From Rhizophagus clarus (Eukaryota; Glomeromycota; Glomeromycetes; Glomerales; Glomeraceae), in assembly GCA_015698045.1 (NCBI GenBank), contig BLAL01000313.1:496001-560000 (forward strand): a stretch of DNA of 64,000 nucleotides, read 5' to 3'. The position numbers and the translations under genes were made by a program. A model generated the notes under the pieces. That model saw only the letters and a program-made list of their open reading frames with translations. It was not told the origin of the DNA and ran no database searches. Within the stretch, counting starts at the first letter, position 1; every line of letters starts with the position of its first letter. Positions 60,111 to 64,000 of the stretch are shown piece after piece.

Positions 60111-61190
60111 TTAAAACCCAAAGTGATAAAAGCCTCCATTAGTAAAACCACTACCAAAACCACTAAAACCTCTAGAAGCCAGCCCGCAGCTACGAGATCC
60201 GAAATATGGATTTCTTCTAAAACCATAACTAGGTGTAATATAAGAATATCTTGGTCTACTTGGTCTGGCGAACCGACCAAAGTGACTGAAGTTATTGAAA
60301 TGATTGAAATGATCGAAATATGTAGGACCATTTAATAGGCTATTGAATAAATTAACTCTTGGTCTGTAATAAGTACGTTGAATATATGGTCTTGATGAAA
60401 AAATGAAAATAACGCTTGGATCATCTTCAGATTCCTCGTTATTTTCTTTAGGAGATGCGTTAGTGTTAGCGTTATTAGGTGTGTTAGCGCTATTCGAAGA
60501 CTCTGCTGGGGTTTCAGGATTTTCTTGATTTTGTTCTTTGTTGATGTAATCGACAGGAGTTAGTAGTTCTTCTGATTGTTTTTCAAAATTCTCTCCTTGG
60601 AGAGTTGGCTCAAATAAAGGATCATCTTTTTCGTCCGTTACTGTGACCCGAGGGTAATTCTTAATTTCAACGGTCGGCAGTTGTTCTTCTGTTTGGATGT
60701 CAGCAGCCTGGTTAATATCCATACTTTCGGTATTTTCGATATTTTCGGTATTCTCGGTATTCTCGGTATTTTCAACATTTTCATTATTTTCATTATTTTC
60801 TGTTTCGCTTGGTTCACTAATATTATAAGCCACGATCTCATCATCTTTTTTGGATGTAATTTCATCGTCACTTATAGTGGCGACGGAATCATCTTTTTCT
60901 TCAGCGTTCTCCAAAACCCAATCATTATTATCGGAATTTTCCGAAGTATATATGCTGAATTTAACATTTGTACCGAAAGATTCTTGATCTGAAAGGATCT
61001 GTTGTAACTCGGAGTCTGTTGATAAAGTTATGACATCACCATCTTCATCAATATAAGAAATTGAGATCGAAGCATCACTTGGAATATTAAATAGATCATG
61101 TAATTGAGATTCAAATTGTGACCAAGTAGTACTTGAAGGGATAGTAAATTTACGAGAAGTTTGACCGTAAGTTACTTTGATGCTTGCCAT
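60111..61190 (-). CDS. PB1-domain protein with acidic linker and aromatic/Arg/Gly-rich tail
   Basis: Intronless, 359 residues, starting MASIKVTYGQ. Residues 1-85 are a PB1 domain: beta1 Lys (SIKVTY), WSQFESQLHDLF, then the OPCA acidic motif YIDEDGDVITLSTDSEL. Having both faces suggests a type I/II domain able to form chains. Residues 90-270 are acidic and disordered, with a run of NEN and TEN repeats (about 135-160). Residues 275-359 are rich in Phe, Tyr, Arg, Asn and Gly (YFDHFNHFNNFSHFGRF, SGFGSGFTNGGF), a prion-like, condensate-prone tail. No enzyme domain. Inferred role: scaffold or adaptor, possibly able to pair with the PB1 of the neighbouring NAD kinase. Confidence 0.85.
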   Translation of the reverse strand: MASIKVTYGQTSRKFTIPSSTTWSQFESQLHDLFNIPSDASISISYIDEDGDVITLSTDSELQQILSDQESFGTNVKFSIYTSENSDNNDWVLENAEEKDDSVATISDDEITSKKDDEIVAYNISEPSETENNENNENVENTENTENTENIENTESMDINQAADIQTEEQLPTVEIKNYPRVTVTDEKDDPLFEPTLQGENFEKQSEELLTPVDYINKEQNQENPETPAESSNSANTPNNANTNASPKENNEESEDDPSVIFIFSSRPYIQRTYYRPRVNLFNSLLNGPTYFDHFNHFNNFSHFGRFARPSRPRYSYITPSYGFRRNPYFGSRSCGLASRGFSGFGSGFTNGGFYHFGF

Positions 61191-61400
61191 TTTTTCTTTA
61201 ATAATATTTGGGAAAATTGAAATATTTGGATATTTGATAGTTAATCTGGTTGTATTTGATCTTTTGAAAGAATTATTTTAAAAAAATGTAATGATTTTTT
61301 CATCCAAACGTTTTCAAAACCCATATTTATAGGGAATTATTCCTTGTTATAACGGAATATACGGAATATACGGAATAGAAATTCGTAAGCTAGAAATAAT
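61191..61400 (-). promoter_or_regulatory. Putative promoter of the PB1 gene with repeated CGGAATATA
   Basis: Three near-copies of CGGAATATA at about 61352-61377, followed by TAGAAATTCG and further out TCTAGAAGTAATTCC. The GAA...TTC spacing is loosely like heat-shock elements, but the match is not strict. The function is a guess from position. Confidence 0.3.
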
Positions 61401-62005
61401 CTAGAAGTAATTCCGGTATTAGTAAAATACGAATAACAACTTCAACGTCATAATAATAAACGTCATACAACTCATACCGTCATATTGGTCATATTGAGTT
61501 GTATTTTTTACTGGAACCTTCAAGTGCCTTCAACGGGATTCGAGTAACTTTTATTCAACCGAAAACCGAAAAAAAAACATTTTTACGGATAAATTTTAAC
61601 CGTTCAATCGGTACACAAGAAAAAGGTCATATGAACCTTATTGTACCATATTGATACTTCAAAAAAAATTTAATTAAATAATATGAATATATTACGAAAA
61701 GTATTTCATTATTTTTTTTAATAATGTTATCTTTTCTCTTTCTATTTTTTGATTCTTTTTAAAGAATGCTGAACGGAAATAAAAGGATAGATAAGCCAAA
61801 ATGTATTGAATTGATGATATCATGTATCAAATTTACTTATTCAGTTTAACGAAATTTTTTATGGTTAATTAAGAACAGAAATCGGGTAACACCACACCTT
61901 TAGGCGGTTTCCATAATAAGTGATTAGTATTACACCACACAACTTATTATTTAAAAGGAGTTTAGATCGACTATAAATAAAACCAATAACAAAAATACCG
62001 AATTT

Positions 62006-62037
<32 letters not shown>

Positions 62038-62429
62038 CTTTTACATTTCAGAATTTATTGAAAAATAGGTGAAAAAGTGAGTATTTTATTGAGAAAAGCC
62101 GTAGTATTTTATTAGTTTTGACGCGTTATAAATTAATTAACCAGAAATAACAGGAAAATCAGGAAATCAAAAAAAAATCATCCCTAATTTATATAAAGCA
62201 TAGATATAAATATTTATATCATCGCCATTAAATAAGTCTATTAGTAGTATATTTGGTCTATTTAGTCTAATTATCCTATTTAATAGTCCGTTAGTAGTCT
62301 AATCGAAAATAAAAAACATGTGAATGTTATAATGAACCATCTAATCAATGATTTTTTTAATAAGGTCAATTATGAAAGAAAACCTTCACGTTACAAAGGA
62401 AATCGTGATTTACTTCTTTTTTCATCATT

Positions 62430-62462
<33 letters not shown>

Positions 62463-64000
62463 ATAATAATAATTAATTAATTAATGTAATAATAATAATA
62501 AATGATTTAATTTGTTATCAATTACGGTATAGTAAAATGAAGTCCAAGTAAGTGACTTGTGTCGTACGTAATAACGAATCGCGAACGAAAGAATTTAAAA
62601 GTAAAAATAAAAAAGTAAGGGGAACTTTATTAAAGTTTAACATTTAGAATTACATAGAAGAATAATTATGCAGAGAAGGTTGAAACACATGCGTGGTCAC
62701 CAGATTCGTGCATGTGAAAGAAGATTATTAAAGAAATTTTCCTTGTTTTTTTTTTTCTAACGTATACAATTTATTAATTTAACCTTTTCTTTTGTTAAAG
62801 GAAAGAAATTTCATGAACCTAAATTTAGGTATTAAACTATTGTCTTTTTGTAAGATATGCACCAAAAGAGATAAGATCCTTTTTAATGCAAAATAAATGC
62901 GCGGAATATCTTTTCTTTACTCTTTTTTTTTTTAATAGTAAAAAACTTTTAATGTCCAAAAAAAGAATATTTTTTTTTTTTTTTTTGAAACCACTTTTGT
63001 AGATTAAAAGGTCTGTATATATTAAATAAAAGTAACCTACCATAGATTAGCATGTAAGTAGATTATAATATTTTTTTAAACCAAGGAAATTTATTATTTA
63101 AAATTAATTCTAAACACTAATAAGGAACTCTTATTTAATCGAACATTAAATCAATTATATTAATTGGTTAAACGAAATTGCTAGAAAAATTATATTAACA
63201 TTAAATTGAAATCATGTCAAAATTATGTTATTTGATTGGCTGAAACTATTTTATACAGATCCGATATTATATACTCTGTATTACTTATCCTACTGTACAA
63301 ATTTTACACCGCAGTCAAACAGGTTAAATAGATCTACGCAGTACTACACATAAACATTTTGTGATAAGATAAAAAATGTGGGGCATTTGATGATCAGATA
63401 CTACGAAAAGAAAAACAAGAAAACAAGGAATTTTGTATTTCAAAGAAAACAGATCCGGCGGCTTGATTATAATCCCACTAAATCATGATTAATTACTTAC
63501 TTTGCTCAATAATCAAATAATGATTTTTTTTTTTTTTGATGCACGTTTGAGTTTCATTATCCTAATAAAAGTTTAGCTTGTAATCTTTTTATGTATGAAA
63601 TGAAACTAAAATCAACAGCTGATATCGTTGGAATCACGATAATATGAAGTAAAAGAAAAAAAAAAGTTCGATCGAAAAAGTGAAATTAAAAATTAAAAAA
63701 ATCTTTTTTTTTTTCTCAGTTGATCATAAAAAAAAAATTTTTTTTTTCTAATATATTTAATCCATTTGATTGTCACAGTACACTGCATATAATCTTTCAA
63801 AAAACCAATTTAATTGTACTACATCAGATGACATTCTTTGATAAGGAAAAAAAAAAAGCGTGAGATTTCTCTTGAGTACCAACGCCAATAAAATTTAATT
63901 ATATGGGAATTTTTTATCCAGTGAGCGTGGGGTGCACCTAAACAATAACAAAATTGTACTACCGTCCTATGTGTACTCATTTAGTTTTATCTGTATATTT
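61401..64000. other. 2.6-kb AT-rich intergenic region
   Basis: Contains an (ATTT)n microsatellite at about 62005-62038 and several long A or T runs. A short ORF at 62837-63043 (minus) is low-complexity and not called. I see no gene, RNA or transposon with confidence. Confidence 0.5.

Noticed and set aside
62837-63043. Minus-strand ORF of 68 codons
   Set aside because: Lys/Leu/Phe low-complexity from A and T runs.

Overview
The window is very AT-rich eukaryotic DNA with short (about 60-90 bp) GT...AG introns. It looks like an arbuscular mycorrhizal fungus (Glomeromycotina), most likely Rhizophagus irregularis or a close relative. The reasons are: the style of the TKL-like kinases (an N-terminal CxxC finger, then NWTSGN, EWIPYD and GGFGKVYKA, with tails ending YTSRLL...LPEPKN); the mitochondrial-type ATPase and the frameshifted multi-exon gene, which both resemble families expanded in that lineage; LINEs with an RNase H domain; and a large load of decayed DNA transposons. 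Species is inferred from family resemblance, not from a search.

Layout. 1-2896: 3' part of a kinase gene made of tandem, phase 0-0 N-lobe exons followed by one C-lobe exon. 2900-8100: a broken P-loop ATPase and relics or duplicated 3' tails of the kinase family. 8100-11560: hairpin satellites, partly inside an element with terminal inverted repeats. 13135-14598: an ordinary two-exon kinase of the same family. 15232-18270: a small unknown spliced gene and a frameshifted gene of a lineage-expanded family. 20165-25518: a tRNA-like relic, a copied 3' end of the NAD kinase gene, and a hAT-like element holding two LINE copies at one target site. 29039-31567: a second kinase exon array, now dead. 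31680-37364: a TTAA-flanked element, a 5'-truncated LINE and three small inverted-repeat elements. 37888-46400: a nested transposon set, hAT interrupted by pogo/Tigger, itself interrupted by a 3.6-kb element carrying a 110-bp tandem repeat. 47738-53097: the third and best kinase array, nine N-lobe exons plus one C-lobe exon, every exon an exact multiple of three. 54437-55660: a small secreted or membrane protein gene with one in-frame stop. 57631-61190: two genes in the same orientation, a nine-exon NAD kinase that begins with a PB1 domain, and an intronless PB1 protein with a low-complexity tail. The rest, to 64000, is AT-rich intergenic DNA.

The most interesting system is the kinase exon array. 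The repeated exon is a chimera. It starts with the beta4-beta5/hinge text of the kinase C-lobe exon (GITQDPETKNYMMVL) and then jumps back to the N-terminal Cys finger and the N-lobe up to helix C. Because all introns are phase 0, any number of units can be spliced in frame. Only the unit next to the C-lobe exon keeps an intact glycine loop and VALK; all upstream units are degenerate in the loop. The intact array would encode a protein of about 1573 residues with nine N-lobe-like repeats and one C-lobe, or a set of alternatively spliced kinases. The second point of interest is the predicted PB1-NAD kinase fusion beside a second PB1 gene, which would link NADP synthesis to PB1 scaffolding.
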